A stretch of DNA of 64,000 bases from assembly GCF_000631985.1 (NCBI RefSeq), contig NZ_JFYN01000005.1, positions 186,001-250,000 of the forward strand, written 5' to 3'. The DNA comes from Pseudomonas sp. RIT288. GTDB lineage: Bacteria > Pseudomonadota > Gammaproteobacteria > Pseudomonadales > Pseudomonadaceae. Shown here piece after piece: positions 39,059 through 49,159 of this stretch; position 1 is the first letter of the stretch; each line of letters opens with the position of its first letter. The notes under the pieces are model-generated. The model did not search any database and was not told the DNA's origin. It was given only the letters and a program-made list of their open reading frames with translations. The translations under genes were made by a program, and so were the position numbers.

Positions 39059-40753
39059 ATGCAAACCTGGCAACAGCTCTATACCCCGCTCGGCAGTCTC
39101 GGCGTCTCCGCACTCGCGGCCGTCATCCCCATCGTGTTCTTCTTTCTGGCTCTGGCGGTGTTCCGCCTCAAGGGGCATGTGGCCGGCAGCATCACGCTCG
39201 CCCTGTCGATTGCCGTGGCGATTTTCGCCTTCCACATGCCGGTCGACATGGCCTTCGCCGCGGCCGGATACGGCTTTGCCTATGGTCTGTGGCCGATTGC
39301 CTGGATCATTGTCGCGGCGGTGTTCCTCTACAAACTGACTGTGAAGAGCGGTCAGTTCGAGGTCATTCGCAGTTCGGTACTGTCGATCACCGACGACCAG
39401 CGTCTGCAAGTGTTGCTGATCGGCTTCTGCTTCGGTGCGTTTCTGGAAGGTGCCGCCGGTTTTGGCGCACCCGTGGCGATCACCGCAGCACTGCTGGTCG
39501 GCCTCGGGTTCAACCCGCTGTACGCCGCTGGCCTGTGCCTGATTGCCAACACCGCGCCGGTGGCGTTCGGCGCTCTGGGCATTCCGATCATTGTTGCGGG
39601 TCAGGTGACGGGCATCGACGCGTTCAAGATCGGCGCCATGACCGGCCGCCAATTGCCGCTACTGTCGCTGTTCGTGCCGTTCTGGCTGGTGTTCATGATG
39701 GACGGCATGCGTGGCGTGCGTGAAACCTGGCCGGCAGCGCTGGTTGCAGGCTTGAGCTTCGCTGTGACCCAGTACTTCACTTCGAACTTCATCGGCCCGG
39801 AGCTGCCGGACATCACCTCGGCCCTGGCCAGCCTGATTTCCCTGACCCTGTTCCTCAAAGTCTGGCAGCCAAAACGTGCCGCCGGTCAACATATTGCCGG
39901 CGCCGTTTCGGCCTCGGTGGTAACTGCCAGCGCAGGAGGTTTCGGCCAGAAGCGCAGCACCGTGGCGTCGCCTTACAGTCTCTGGGAAATTTTCATTGCC
40001 TGGTCGCCATTCCTGATCCTCACCGTGCTGGTAACCATCTGGACCCTCAAGCCGTTCAAGGCCATGTTTGCCGCCGGTGGTTCGATGTACGCCTGGGTGT
40101 TCAACTTCGCGATTCCGCACCTTGATCAATTGGTGATCAAGACTGCTCCGATCGTCGCCACCCCCACCGCGATTCCAGCGGTGTTCAAACTCGACCCGAT
40201 TTCCGCGACCGGTACCGCGATTTTCTTCTCGGCGCTGATCTCGATCCTGGTACTGAAGATCAACTTCAAAACTGGTCTGACCACTTTGAAAGAGACCTTC
40301 TACGAGCTGCGCTGGCCTATTCTGTCGATCGGCATGGTGTTGGCGTTCGCCTTCGTCACCAACTATTCCGGCATGTCTTCGACCATGGCGCTGGTGCTGG
40401 CCGGTACGGGCGCCGCGTTCCCGTTCTTCTCGCCGTTCCTCGGCTGGCTGGGCGTGTTCCTCACCGGTTCGGATACCTCGTCCAACGCCCTGTTCAGTTC
40501 GCTGCAGGCGACCACCGCCCACCAGATCGGCGTCAATGACACCTTGCTGGTCGCCGCCAATACCAGCGGCGGCGTGACCGGCAAAATGATCTCGCCACAA
40601 TCAATCGCCGTGGCCTGCGCTGCGACCGGGCTGGTGGGCAAGGAATCGGATCTGTTCCGCTTCACCCTCAAGCACAGCCTATTCTTTGCCACGATTGTCG
40701 GCCTGATCACTCTGGCCCAGGCCTACTGGTTCACCGGCATGCTGGTGCACTAA
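39059..40753 (+). CDS. lldP: L-lactate permease
   Basis: A 564-residue LctP-family symporter for lactate and glycolate with about 12-14 membrane helices. Hallmarks are [36 protein letters not shown] and [19 protein letters not shown]. It is first in the lactate operon, behind the LldR operator. Confidence 0.97.
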   Translation: MQTWQQLYTPLGSLGVSALAAVIPIVFFFLALAVFRLKGHVAGSITLALSIAVAIFAFHMPVDMAFAAAGYGFAYGLWPIAWIIVAAVFLYKLTVKSGQFEVIRSSVLSITDDQRLQVLLIGFCFGAFLEGAAGFGAPVAITAALLVGLGFNPLYAAGLCLIANTAPVAFGALGIPIIVAGQVTGIDAFKIGAMTGRQLPLLSLFVPFWLVFMMDGMRGVRETWPAALVAGLSFAVTQYFTSNFIGPELPDITSALASLISLTLFLKVWQPKRAAGQHIAGAVSASVVTASAGGFGQKRSTVASPYSLWEIFIAWSPFLILTVLVTIWTLKPFKAMFAAGGSMYAWVFNFAIPHLDQLVIKTAPIVATPTAIPAVFKLDPISATGTAIFFSALISILVLKINFKTGLTTLKETFYELRWPILSIGMVLAFAFVTNYSGMSSTMALVLAGTGAAFPFFSPFLGWLGVFLTGSDTSSNALFSSLQATTAHQIGVNDTLLVAANTSGGVTGKMISPQSIAVACAATGLVGKESDLFRFTLKHSLFFATIVGLITLAQAYWFTGMLVH

Positions 40754-40903
40754 ACCTATAAACAAAACGGAAATAACCGACGCCGGCTGGTGATTCCGGC
40801 GTCAGCAATTCACCACCCGGTCTGTAAGGCTGCTGAAAGCAAGGCTCTTTATATTCAGCAGCCGCCACAGACGGATAACCGGGCCCACCCGGAGACACGC
40901 CTG

Positions 40904-41728
40904 ATGAGCGAGCTTTTCTACAATGCTGTGCCCAACGCCACTCGCGTCGCACCGCCACTGCCAGAACCTCGGCAATACCCCAGCGAAAAACCGTCTCGGG
41001 TCTACCTGTTCGGCACCTGCGTGGTCGACCTGTTCTATCCCGAAGCCGGGATGGACGCGATCCACTTGCTGGAGCGCGAAGGCATCCGCGTCGAGTACCC
41101 GCAAGGGCAGAGCTGCTGCGGGCAACCGGCCTACACCTCGGGTTACACCGAGCAGGCGCGGACGGTAGCGCGCTCGCAACTGGCGCTGTTTGCCGGGGAT
41201 TATCCGGTGGTGGTGCCGTCGGGTTCCTGCGCGGGCATGCTGCGCGAGCACTATGCCGACTTGTTCAAGGACGAGCCGCAAACGTTGAAACAGGTGCAGG
41301 CCCTCGCGGCCCGCACCTATGAGCTGGCCGAGTTTCTGCTGTTCGTTTGCAAGGTGCAGCTCAAGGACAGCGGCGAGCCGGTCAAAGTCGCGCTGCACAC
41401 CTCGTGTTCGGCACGCCGCGAGATGAACACCCACCTGCACGGTCGCGAGTTGTTGGCGCAGTTGAGCAACGTGGAACGGGTCAACCACGACCACGAAAGC
41501 GAATGCTGTGGCTTCGGTGGGACATTCAGCGTCCGTATGCCAGACATTTCCGGCGCGATGGTGGCTGACAAGACCCGGGCGTTGAAGGAATCCGGCGCGC
41601 ACAAGGTCTTGAGTGCCGACTGCGGCTGTTTGATGAACATCAACGGCTCGCTGGAAAAACAGCAGGAAGCACTGCGCGGGCAACACCTGGCGAGCTTCCT
41701 CTGGCAACGAACCGGAGGTGCGCAATGA
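40904..41728 (+). CDS. lutA: L-lactate oxidation iron-sulfur protein LutA (LldE)
   Basis: 274 residues with two CCG (DUF224) domains: SCCGQPAYTSGY near residue 70 and ECCGFGGTFSV near 200. The start MSELFYNAVPNATRV is chosen; the frame extends 38 codons upstream into the spacer after lldP. With LutB and LutC it forms the flavin-independent L-lactate dehydrogenase complex known from Bacillus LutABC and Shewanella LldEFG. Its last bases overlap lutB. Confidence 0.94.
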   Translation: MSELFYNAVPNATRVAPPLPEPRQYPSEKPSRVYLFGTCVVDLFYPEAGMDAIHLLEREGIRVEYPQGQSCCGQPAYTSGYTEQARTVARSQLALFAGDYPVVVPSGSCAGMLREHYADLFKDEPQTLKQVQALAARTYELAEFLLFVCKVQLKDSGEPVKVALHTSCSARREMNTHLHGRELLAQLSNVERVNHDHESECCGFGGTFSVRMPDISGAMVADKTRALKESGAHKVLSADCGCLMNINGSLEKQQEALRGQHLASFLWQRTGGAQ

Positions 41729-43179
41729 GCACCTCCGCGATTATTCCTACGGTCGCCGTAGAAGAGGATTTCCGCACCCGGGCGCACAACGCCTTGGGTG
41801 ATCAGCAGTTACGGAACAACTTCCGCACTGCGATGGATTCACTGATGACCAAACGGGCAGCGGCTTTCAGCGATGCCCACGAAAGAGAACACTTGCGCGC
41901 CCTGGGCAACTCGATCAGGGCGCGTGCGCTCTCCAAGTTGCCCGACCTGCTCGAGCAACTGGAAAAGAACCTGACCCGCAACGGTGTGACAGTGCACTGG
42001 GCGGAAACGGTGGACGAGGCCAACGGCATCGTCCTTTCGATCATCCGCGCTCACGAGGCGCGGCAAGTGATCAAGGGCAAATCGATGGTCAGCGAAGAGA
42101 TGGAGATGAACCATTTCCTCGAGGCTCAAGGTGTTGAATGCCTGGAGTCCGACATGGGGGAATACATCGTCCAGCTCGACCACGAGAAGCCTTCACACAT
42201 CATTATGCCGGCGATCCACAAGAATGCCGGTCAGGTCGCGTCCTTGTTCCACGACAAACTTGGCGTGGAGTACACCAAGGACGTTGACCAACTCATTCAG
42301 ATCGGTCGCAGAGTCCTGCGGCAGAAATTCTTCGAAGCGGACATCGGCGTTTCCGGCGTCAACTTCGCCGTGGCCGAAACCGGCACCTTGCTGCTGGTGG
42401 AGAACGAAGGTAACGGGCGTATGACCACCACCGTGCCACCGGTGCACATCGCCGTCACCGGCATCGAAAAGGTTGTGGAAAACCTGCGCGACGTGGTGCC
42501 ACTGCTGTCGCTGCTGACCCGCTCGGCGCTGGGCATTCCGATCACCACCTACGTCAACATGATCTCCGGCCCGCGCAAGGAACATGAACTCGACGGCCCG
42601 CAGGAAGTGCATCTGGTGCTGCTCGATAACGGTCGCAGCCAGGCCTTCGCCGACAGCGAACTGCGCCAGACCCTGAACTGCATCCGCTGCGGTGCCTGCA
42701 TGAACCATTGCCCGGTTTACACCCGCGTCGGTGGTCACACCTATGGCGAGGTGTACCCGGGACCGATCGGCAAAATCATCACCCCACACATGGTCGGCCT
42801 GGCGAAAGTCCCGGATCACCCGAGCGCTTCGTCGTTGTGCGGTGCCTGCGGTGAAGTGTGCCCGGTGAAAATTCCGATCCCTGCCCTGCTGCGCCGTCTG
42901 CGCGAAGAAAACGTCAAAGCCCCGGACAGTCCAAATCAAGTGATGCGCGGTCAGGGCAGCAAGTACTCGCGCAAGGAACGCTTCATCTGGAACGCCTGGG
43001 CGAAACTCAACAGCTCGCCGACGCTGTATCGGTTGTTCGGCTTCTTCGCCACGCGCCTGCGCGCCCTGACCCCGAGCAATGTCGGGCCATGGACGCAAAA
43101 CCACAGCGCACCGAAACCCGCCGCCCGCTCACTGCACGACATGGCCCGTGAGCACCTGGCCAAACAGGGAGACCGCTGA
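41725..43179 (+). CDS. lutB: L-lactate oxidation iron-sulfur protein LutB (LldF)
   Basis: 484 residues. An N-terminal LUD domain (about 70-300, with GKSMVSEEMEMNHFLE and GVSGVNFAVAETGTLLLVENEGN) is followed by two 4Fe-4S motifs, CIRCGACMNHCPVY and CGACGEVCPVKI. The ATG overlaps the lutA stop (ATGA), and the stop overlaps the lutC start by one base. Confidence 0.95.
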   Translation: MSTSAIIPTVAVEEDFRTRAHNALGDQQLRNNFRTAMDSLMTKRAAAFSDAHEREHLRALGNSIRARALSKLPDLLEQLEKNLTRNGVTVHWAETVDEANGIVLSIIRAHEARQVIKGKSMVSEEMEMNHFLEAQGVECLESDMGEYIVQLDHEKPSHIIMPAIHKNAGQVASLFHDKLGVEYTKDVDQLIQIGRRVLRQKFFEADIGVSGVNFAVAETGTLLLVENEGNGRMTTTVPPVHIAVTGIEKVVENLRDVVPLLSLLTRSALGIPITTYVNMISGPRKEHELDGPQEVHLVLLDNGRSQAFADSELRQTLNCIRCGACMNHCPVYTRVGGHTYGEVYPGPIGKIITPHMVGLAKVPDHPSASSLCGACGEVCPVKIPIPALLRRLREENVKAPDSPNQVMRGQGSKYSRKERFIWNAWAKLNSSPTLYRLFGFFATRLRALTPSNVGPWTQNHSAPKPAARSLHDMAREHLAKQGDR

Positions 43180-43850
43180 TGAGCGCCAAGCAAAATATCC
43201 TCGCCAAGCTGCGGAAAAGTCTGACTGGCGCCACACCGATTGCCGACGACTTCGACGTCGATCTGGTGACCCAGCCTTACACCTACAGCGCCGAGCAACG
43301 CATTCCGCAACTGCGCAAACTGATGGAAGCGGTGCACACCGAGATCCATCTGACTACCGGCGCAGACTGGCCGGCGCTGCTCGCGCAATTGCTGCGTGAT
43401 CGCCAACTGCCAAGCCTGCTGATCGCACCGACTACGCCCCACGGACTGCGCATCACACAGCACTGGGCGAACAATCCTGATCTGCCGACGCTGAAATCCT
43501 ACAACCGGCCGATGGAAGAATGGAAAGCCGAGCTGTTCAACGACACCCCGGCCAGCCTCACTGGCACGCTCGGTGCGATCGCCGCCACTGGCAGCCTGAT
43601 TCTCTGGCCCACTCGTGAAGAGCCGCGATTGATGAGCCTGGTGCCGCCCGTGCATTTCGCCCTGCTCAAGGGCAGTGAAATCCGCGACAACTTCTATCAG
43701 GTGCAACAGGAATTCGAGTGGGCCCATGGTATGCCGACCAATGCGCTACTGGTGTCCGGCCCGTCGAAAACCGCCGACATCGAACAAGTGCTGGCTTACG
43801 GCGCCCACGGCCCGAAAGATCTGGTGGTACTGATCCTGGAGGACCAATGA
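43179..43850 (+). CDS. lutC: L-lactate oxidation protein LutC (LldG)
   Basis: A 223-residue LUD-domain protein (GTLGAIAATGSLILWPTREEPRLMSLVPPVHFALL), the third subunit of the LutABC complex. It overlaps lutB upstream and the dehydrogenase gene downstream (ATGA), so the whole set is translated as one unit. Confidence 0.93.
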   Translation: MSAKQNILAKLRKSLTGATPIADDFDVDLVTQPYTYSAEQRIPQLRKLMEAVHTEIHLTTGADWPALLAQLLRDRQLPSLLIAPTTPHGLRITQHWANNPDLPTLKSYNRPMEEWKAELFNDTPASLTGTLGAIAATGSLILWPTREEPRLMSLVPPVHFALLKGSEIRDNFYQVQQEFEWAHGMPTNALLVSGPSKTADIEQVLAYGAHGPKDLVVLILEDQ

Positions 43851-46657
43851 CGCTTCCGGTGAACTTCCTGCGCGATGCGCAGCAACTGATTCCAGCGGAG
43901 CGCCGTTTCGACGATCCACTGTCGACATTGGCCTTCGGCACCGACGCCAGTTTTTATCGGCTGATTCCCAAACTGGTGATCAGCGTCGAGTCCGAAGACG
44001 AAGTGGTGGCGCTGCTGAAACTGGCCCAGCGTGATCAAGTCCCGGTGACCTTCCGCGCCGCCGGCACCAGCCTTTCCGGGCAGGCAATCAGCGATTCAGT
44101 GCTGATTGTGCTTGGGGATAACTGGAACGCTCGCGAGATTCGTGATCAAGGCCTGCAAATCCGTCTGCAGCCGGGCGTGATCGGCGCGCAAGCCAACGCG
44201 TGGCTGGCACCGTTCGGGCGCAAGATCGGCCCGGATCCGGCGTCGATCAACGCCTGCAAGATCGGCGGCATCGTCGCCAACAACGCCAGCGGCATGTGTT
44301 GCGGCACCGCGCAAAATACCTATCACACTCTGGCCGGAATTCGCCTGGTACTCGCCGACGGCACCCGTCTCGACACCGAAGACGCCGCCAGTGTCGCCGC
44401 GTTTCGCGCCAGCCACGGTGATCTGCTGGAGCGCCTGGCGACATTGGGCCGTGAGACTCGCGCCAATGCCGAACTGGCTGCGAGAATCCGCCACAAATAC
44501 CGTCTGAAAAATACCACCGGCCTGTCACTCAACGCGCTGGTGGATTTCGACGAGCCTGTGGATATCTTGAGCCACCTGCTGGTCGGCTCCGAAGGCACCC
44601 TCGGCTTCATCAGCGCGGTGACCTACGACACGGTGATCGATCACCCGAACAAGGCCTCGGCTCTGATTGTGTTCCCGGATGTGGAAACCTGCTGCAACGC
44701 AGTCACCGTGCTGAAAAGCCAACCGGTGTCGGCGGTGGAATTGCTCGATCGGCGCAGCCTGCGCTCGGTGCAGGACAAACCGGGCATGCCGGATTTCGTA
44801 CAGCAGCTGTCGAATAATGCCTGCGCGCTGCTGATCGAATCCCGCGCCGCCTCGTCCTCTTTGCTGCAGGAACAACTGGCGCAGATCATGGCTTCGCTGA
44901 CCCGTTTCCCGGTGGAGAAGCAGGTCGATTTCACTGAAGACCCGGCCGAGAACGCCAGGCTCTGGGCGATCCGCAAGGACACCTTCCCCGCTGTCGGCGC
45001 CGTGCGTAAAACCGGCACCACGGTGATCATCGAAGACGTGACCTTCCCGGTCGAACAACTGGCTATCGGCGTCAATCGCCTGATCGAGCTGTTCGACAAA
45101 CATGCCTACGACGAAGCGATCCTTTTCGGACACGCACTGGAAGGCAATCTGCACTTCGTCTTCACCCAAGGCTTCAACAGTCCGGAAGAAATCGCACGCT
45201 ATCAAGCGTTCATGGACGACGTGGCGCAACTGGTGGCGGTGGAATTCGGCGGTTCGCTGAAGGCTGAACACGGCACCGGGCGCAACATGGCACCGTTCGT
45301 TGAGCTGGAATGGGGCAGCGATGCGTATCAGTTGATGTGGCAGCTCAAACGCCTGCTCGATCCCAACGGCATCCTCAACCCCGACGTGGTGCTCAGCGAA
45401 GATCCACAGATCCACCTCAAGCACCTCAAGCCGCTGCCAGCGGCTGACGAGATTGTCGATAAATGCATCGAGTGCGGCTTCTGCGAACCGGTCTGCCCGT
45501 CGAAAGGCCTGACCCTCAGCCCACGCCAGCGCATCGTGATCTGGCGTGATATTCAGGCGAAAAAACGCGCCCGCGTTGACACCACCGAACTGGAACAAGC
45601 CTACGAGTACCAAGGCATCGAAACCTGCGCCGCGACAGGCTTGTGCGCTCAGCGTTGCCCCGTAGGCATCAATACCGGCGAACTGGTGAAAAAGCTCCGC
45701 GCCCGTAACGCCACGCATCAGAAAACCGCTGACTGGATCGAAGGAAATTTCGCCAAGACCCTGCAAGGCGCACGCTTCACCCTGCACGTGGCCAACGGCG
45801 CACGGATGCTGCTCGGCGCACCGCGTCTGGCGAAGCTTTCGGCGACCCTGACACGTTTGTCCAAAGGCCAGGTGCCGCTATGGACCCACGCGATGCCGCA
45901 ACCGGAAAAAGCCATTCGCTTCAGCCCGAGCGTGTCCGACGAACGTCCGCGCGTGGTGTATCTGGCGGCCTGCGTTTCACGGGTAATGGGCCCGGCAGCC
46001 GGTGACAAGGAGCAGATGTCGCTCTACGACAAAACCCGTGGCCTGCTGGAAAAGGCCGGTTACCAAGTGGTGTTCCCGGACAATCAGGACAACCTCTGCT
46101 GCGGTCAGCCTTTCGCTTCCAAAGGCTATGCCGAACAAGCCGAACACAAGCGTCAGGAACTGATCAGCGCCCTCCTCCATGCCAGTCGCGGTGGACTCGA
46201 TCCGATCTATTGCGACACTAGCCCCTGCACCTTGCGCCTGGTGCAAGACGTGGGAAATGTGCGCCTGGATCTGTATGACCCGGTGCGCTTCATTCGTACG
46301 CATCTTCTCGATCGACTGGAGTTCACCCCGCAAGAGGCACCGATTGCGGTTCACGTGACCTGCAGCACGCAGCATCTGGGCGAGAGCCAGGCGCTGATCG
46401 ATCTGGCGCGCAAATGCAGTAAAACCGTGGTAATCCCGGAAGGCATTCATTGCTGCGGGTTTGCCGGTGACAAGGGCTTCACCACCCCGGAGTTGAACAG
46501 CCATTCACTGCGCACGCTCAAGGACACGGTGCAGCATTGCAGCGAAGGCATTTCCACCAGCCGCACCTGTGAGATCGGCCTGACGCAACACGGCGGCATC
46601 GACTATCACGGACTGGTCTATCTGGTGGATCGGGTGACCCGGGCCAAGGCCTGCTGA
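43847..46657 (+). CDS. dld: FAD/Fe-S D-lactate dehydrogenase
   Basis: 936 residues from MTLPVNFLRDAQQLIP; 43 codons upstream lie in lutC. The FAD-binding domain covers about 35-250 (PVTFRAAGTSLSGQA, KIGGIVANNASGMCCG) and the FAD-oxidase C-terminal domain about 275-530 (GHALEGNLHFVFTQ). Two 4Fe-4S clusters are CIECGFCEPVCPSKG and CAATGLCAQRCPVG, followed by CCG domains (CCGQPFASKGY, CCGFAGDKGF). It resembles the quinone-linked D-lactate dehydrogenases of pseudomonads, completing use of both lactate isomers. Confidence 0.92.
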   Translation: MTLPVNFLRDAQQLIPAERRFDDPLSTLAFGTDASFYRLIPKLVISVESEDEVVALLKLAQRDQVPVTFRAAGTSLSGQAISDSVLIVLGDNWNAREIRDQGLQIRLQPGVIGAQANAWLAPFGRKIGPDPASINACKIGGIVANNASGMCCGTAQNTYHTLAGIRLVLADGTRLDTEDAASVAAFRASHGDLLERLATLGRETRANAELAARIRHKYRLKNTTGLSLNALVDFDEPVDILSHLLVGSEGTLGFISAVTYDTVIDHPNKASALIVFPDVETCCNAVTVLKSQPVSAVELLDRRSLRSVQDKPGMPDFVQQLSNNACALLIESRAASSSLLQEQLAQIMASLTRFPVEKQVDFTEDPAENARLWAIRKDTFPAVGAVRKTGTTVIIEDVTFPVEQLAIGVNRLIELFDKHAYDEAILFGHALEGNLHFVFTQGFNSPEEIARYQAFMDDVAQLVAVEFGGSLKAEHGTGRNMAPFVELEWGSDAYQLMWQLKRLLDPNGILNPDVVLSEDPQIHLKHLKPLPAADEIVDKCIECGFCEPVCPSKGLTLSPRQRIVIWRDIQAKKRARVDTTELEQAYEYQGIETCAATGLCAQRCPVGINTGELVKKLRARNATHQKTADWIEGNFAKTLQGARFTLHVANGARMLLGAPRLAKLSATLTRLSKGQVPLWTHAMPQPEKAIRFSPSVSDERPRVVYLAACVSRVMGPAAGDKEQMSLYDKTRGLLEKAGYQVVFPDNQDNLCCGQPFASKGYAEQAEHKRQELISALLHASRGGLDPIYCDTSPCTLRLVQDVGNVRLDLYDPVRFIRTHLLDRLEFTPQEAPIAVHVTCSTQHLGESQALIDLARKCSKTVVIPEGIHCCGFAGDKGFTTPELNSHSLRTLKDTVQHCSEGISTSRTCEIGLTQHGGIDYHGLVYLVDRVTRAKAC

Positions 46658-46700
46658 AGAAAAATAGAACCCTTGCGTGCGACCGTAGTCCACAGAACAG

Positions 46701-46724
46701 ACCCCGAAAATCGGGGTTTTTCTT
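46701..46724 (+). terminator. Terminator of the lactate operon
   Basis: ACCCCGA-AAA-TCGGGGT followed by TTTTCTT, 43 bases after the dld stop. Confidence 0.88.
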
Positions 46725-46786
46725 CCACTCGGTTGCCCGTCCTGACGGCCAGCGCAGTCTGGATCCCTCAGTTCAAGGAGATACAC

Positions 46787-47065
46787 ATGAAACGTTCTGT
46801 ACTGTTAGGTCTGTTCGTTACTGCCTCGATGATGGCCTCCACCTCGTTCGCCGCCGACAAGCCTGCCGACCTGTGCGATGCCAATATCCAAACCATCAAC
46901 AATGCCAAGGGCCAGCTGTCATCGTCGCCGGAACTGAGCCAGCGTGCTGAAGCCAGCGTCAGCAAGGCACAGGCGCTGAAAGCCGAGGGCAAGATTGACG
47001 ACTGTGTCGCGGAAACCTCGCAAACCATCGTGGAACTGCGCAAATCAACCGGTACCAACAACTGA
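46787..47065 (+). CDS. Small periplasmic protein of unknown function
   Basis: 92 residues with a clear signal peptide (MKRSVLLGLFVTASMMA, cleavage likely after SFA before ADKPADLC). The mature part is a short helical protein with two Cys residues (ADLCDAN and DDCVAET) that could form a disulfide. AAGGAG precedes the chosen ATG. I do not recognise a function; similar small helical exported proteins are common in Pseudomonas. Confidence 0.8.
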   Translation: MKRSVLLGLFVTASMMASTSFAADKPADLCDANIQTINNAKGQLSSSPELSQRAEASVSKAQALKAEGKIDDCVAETSQTIVELRKSTGTNN

Positions 47066-47161
47066 TTCACGCCCCGGCCAACCTTCGGGTTGGCCTCGGG
47101 GGTCGTTTGGCGTACACTGCGCAGGCTTGTTGCCTCACCTGATTTACGAGGCAATGAGTTC

Positions 47162-47551
47162 GGGGCCGATTAGGATTCGACGCCGGTGACGAAACTTTAG
47201 GTGCATGCCGACTTGGTAACAGAAGTCGTAAATCCACTGTTGCAACTTCTTATAGTTGCCAATGACGACCAATACGGTGCTGCTCTCGCTGCTTAATTGC
47301 AGCTGACATGCACTCCTGGCGCCTTCGGGCCCAGCAATCATCAGGGGATGTCTGTAAACCCGAAATGATTGTCATATAGAACAGAATCGCCGTGCAGTAC
47401 GTTGTGGACGAAGCGGCTAAAACTTACACAACTCGCCCAAAGCACCCTGCCCGTCGGGTCGCTGAGGGTTAACTTAATAGACACGGCTACGCATGTAGTA
47501 CCGACAGCGGAGCACTGGCGGACGGGGGTTCAAATCCCCCCGGCTCCACCA
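47162..47551 (+). ncRNA. ssrA: tmRNA (SsrA)
   Basis: A one-piece transfer-messenger RNA. The 5' end GGGGCCGATTAGGATTCGACG pairs with the 3' end CGGCTCC-ACCA, and the T-arm is GGGGGTTCAAATCCCCC. The tag frame at 47258-47296 reads ANDDQYGAALAA followed by TAA, a tag typical of the P. fluorescens group. The RNA rescues stalled ribosomes with SmpB. Its 3' end is the insertion site of the genomic island that follows. Confidence 0.98.
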
Positions 47552-47562
47552 CTTCATCATCT

Positions 47563-47588
47563 AAAGACGTCCACGGACGTCTTTTTTT
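47563..47588 (+). terminator. Terminator directly after ssrA, island-borne
   Basis: AAAGACGTCC-AC-GGACGTCTTTTTTT, a 10-bp perfect stem with a seven-T run, 11 bases past the tmRNA CCA. As it lies inside the integration point it would have arrived with the island and replaced the original ssrA terminator. Confidence 0.9.
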
Positions 47589-47664
47589 GTGCCTGAAATC
47601 CAGTAAATGCGGGAGTTTCAGGGCTATTGGGGGCTTTCGAGGTTTTTTGAGTTCCAGGCGATTT

Positions 47665-47714
47665 GGTATTCCCAATGGTATTCCCGGCTACCCGGCGCTA
47701 ATCTTGGGAATACC
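47665..47714. repeat. Probable integrase arm-type sites, left end
   Basis: Two direct GGTATTCCC copies 12-13 bases apart (47665 and 47677) and one inverted GGGAATACC (47706-47714), just before the integrase gene. A matching pair of GGTATTCC occurs at 63101-63120 near the other island end. Position and symmetry suggest arm-type binding sites of the integrase; this is inference. Confidence 0.6.
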
Positions 47715-47738
47715 AAAAGGTGTCATGGAGTACTTCTC

Positions 47739-48995
47739 ATGTGCGCTCAAACCACCCGCCTCTCCGACCGCCAGCTCAAGGCGGTCAAACCGAAAGACAA
47801 GGATTACGTCCTCACCGATGGCGACGGGCTCCAGCTGCGAGTCAGGGTCAATCGCTCGATGCAGTGGAATTTCAACTACCGGCATCCAGTAACCAAGAAC
47901 CGAATCAACATGGCACTCGGCTCCTATCCCGAGGTTTCTCTTGCGCAAGCCAGGAAGAAAACCGTTGAGGCCAGAGAGCTGCTTGCACAGGGCATTGACC
48001 CCAAAGCTCAGCGTAATGAACTGCAGGAAGCCAAACGAGCGGAAACGGAACATACGTTCGAGAACGTAGCCACCGCGTGGTTCGAATTGAAGAAGGATTC
48101 CGTCACCCCGGCGTATGCCGAAGACATCTGGCGCTCGCTCACACTACATGTTTTTCCAAGCATGAAATCAACGCCGTTATCGGAAGTGAACGCCCCGATG
48201 GTCATCAAGCTGCTTCGTCCGATTGAGGCCAAAGGCAGCCTCGAGACGGTTAAGCGAGTGAGCCAGCGCCTTAACGAGATCATGACCTACGGGGTCAACT
48301 CCGGAATGATCTTTGCCAACCCTCTCAGCGGCATTCGAGCGGTATTTAAGAAGCCCAAGAAAGAAAATATGGCCGCGCTGCCACCTGATGAGCTTCCGGA
48401 GCTCATGATGGAAATCGCGAACGCCAGTATCAAGCGGACGACCCGCTGCCTGATCGAATGGCAACTTCATACCATGACCCGCCCCGCCGAGGCGGCCACC
48501 ACTCGATGGGCAGACATCGACTTCGACAAACGCATCTGGACCATCCCTCCGGAGCGCATGAAAAAGCGGCGTCCGCATACAATCCCGTTGACCGAACATG
48601 CACTCTCATTATTGGAGACGCTTAAACCCCATAGCGGCCACAGGGAATATGTGTTCCCGTCGGATAGAAATCCGCGCACCCACGCGAATAGCCAGACCGC
48701 CAACATGGCGTTGAAACGAATGGGTTTTCAGGACCGCTTGGTCAGCCACGGCATGCGCTCCATGGCCAGCACAATCCTAAACGAGCATGGGTGGGATCCG
48801 GAGCTAATCGAAGTCGCGCTGGCGCATGTTGATAAAGACGAAGTTCGAAGCGCCTACAACCGGGCGGATTACATCGAACGCCGGCGTCCGATGATGGCTT
48901 GGTGGAGTGAACATATCCAGAAAGCAGCCACCGGCAGCCTGTCAGCATCAGCCATCAATCAAACCAGGGACCGCAACGTAGTGCCGATCCGCTGA
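47739..48995 (+). CDS. P4-type tyrosine-recombinase integrase
   Basis: 418 residues from MCAQTTRLSDRQLKAVKPK; the upstream frame runs through the arm sites. The N-terminal DUF4102 domain (GDGLQLRVRVNRSMQWNFNY, LGSYPEVSLAQARKK) is followed by the core-binding domain and a C-terminal catalytic domain. The active-site set is visible: Arg in TMTRPAEAATTRW, His/Arg in SHGMRSMAST, His in VALAHVDKDEV and Tyr in RSAYNRADYIERRR. It is intact and most likely drove insertion at ssrA. Confidence 0.95.
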   Translation: MCAQTTRLSDRQLKAVKPKDKDYVLTDGDGLQLRVRVNRSMQWNFNYRHPVTKNRINMALGSYPEVSLAQARKKTVEARELLAQGIDPKAQRNELQEAKRAETEHTFENVATAWFELKKDSVTPAYAEDIWRSLTLHVFPSMKSTPLSEVNAPMVIKLLRPIEAKGSLETVKRVSQRLNEIMTYGVNSGMIFANPLSGIRAVFKKPKKENMAALPPDELPELMMEIANASIKRTTRCLIEWQLHTMTRPAEAATTRWADIDFDKRIWTIPPERMKKRRPHTIPLTEHALSLLETLKPHSGHREYVFPSDRNPRTHANSQTANMALKRMGFQDRLVSHGMRSMASTILNEHGWDPELIEVALAHVDKDEVRSAYNRADYIERRRPMMAWWSEHIQKAATGSLSASAINQTRDRNVVPIR

Positions 48996-49098
48996 GCATC
49001 CAAGGTTAACGATACCGCCGACAGTCCGTGTAGTGCCGCATGGCGACAGAAATGACGACTGTCGCTAAATCTCTGGTATGTCTGCGCTTGTTCAGCCA

Positions 49099-49143
49099 AG
49101 CCCCTGAGTATGGGAAGGCTCCGCATTCCCATACTCAGGGGCT
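49099..49143. terminator. Long perfect hairpin between convergent genes
   Basis: An 18-bp perfect stem (AGCCCCTGAGTATGGGAA and its complement) around a nine-base loop, between the integrase and the convergent recombinase operon. There is no U-tract, so it may be a structural barrier or protein site rather than an ordinary terminator. Confidence 0.6.
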
Positions 49144-49159
49144 CACGCTTAAAGGTCGA

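Noticed and set aside
47369..47596. 75-codon frame across the ssrA 3' half
   Set aside because: It lies within the structured tmRNA and the island terminator. Only the short tag frame is translated there.
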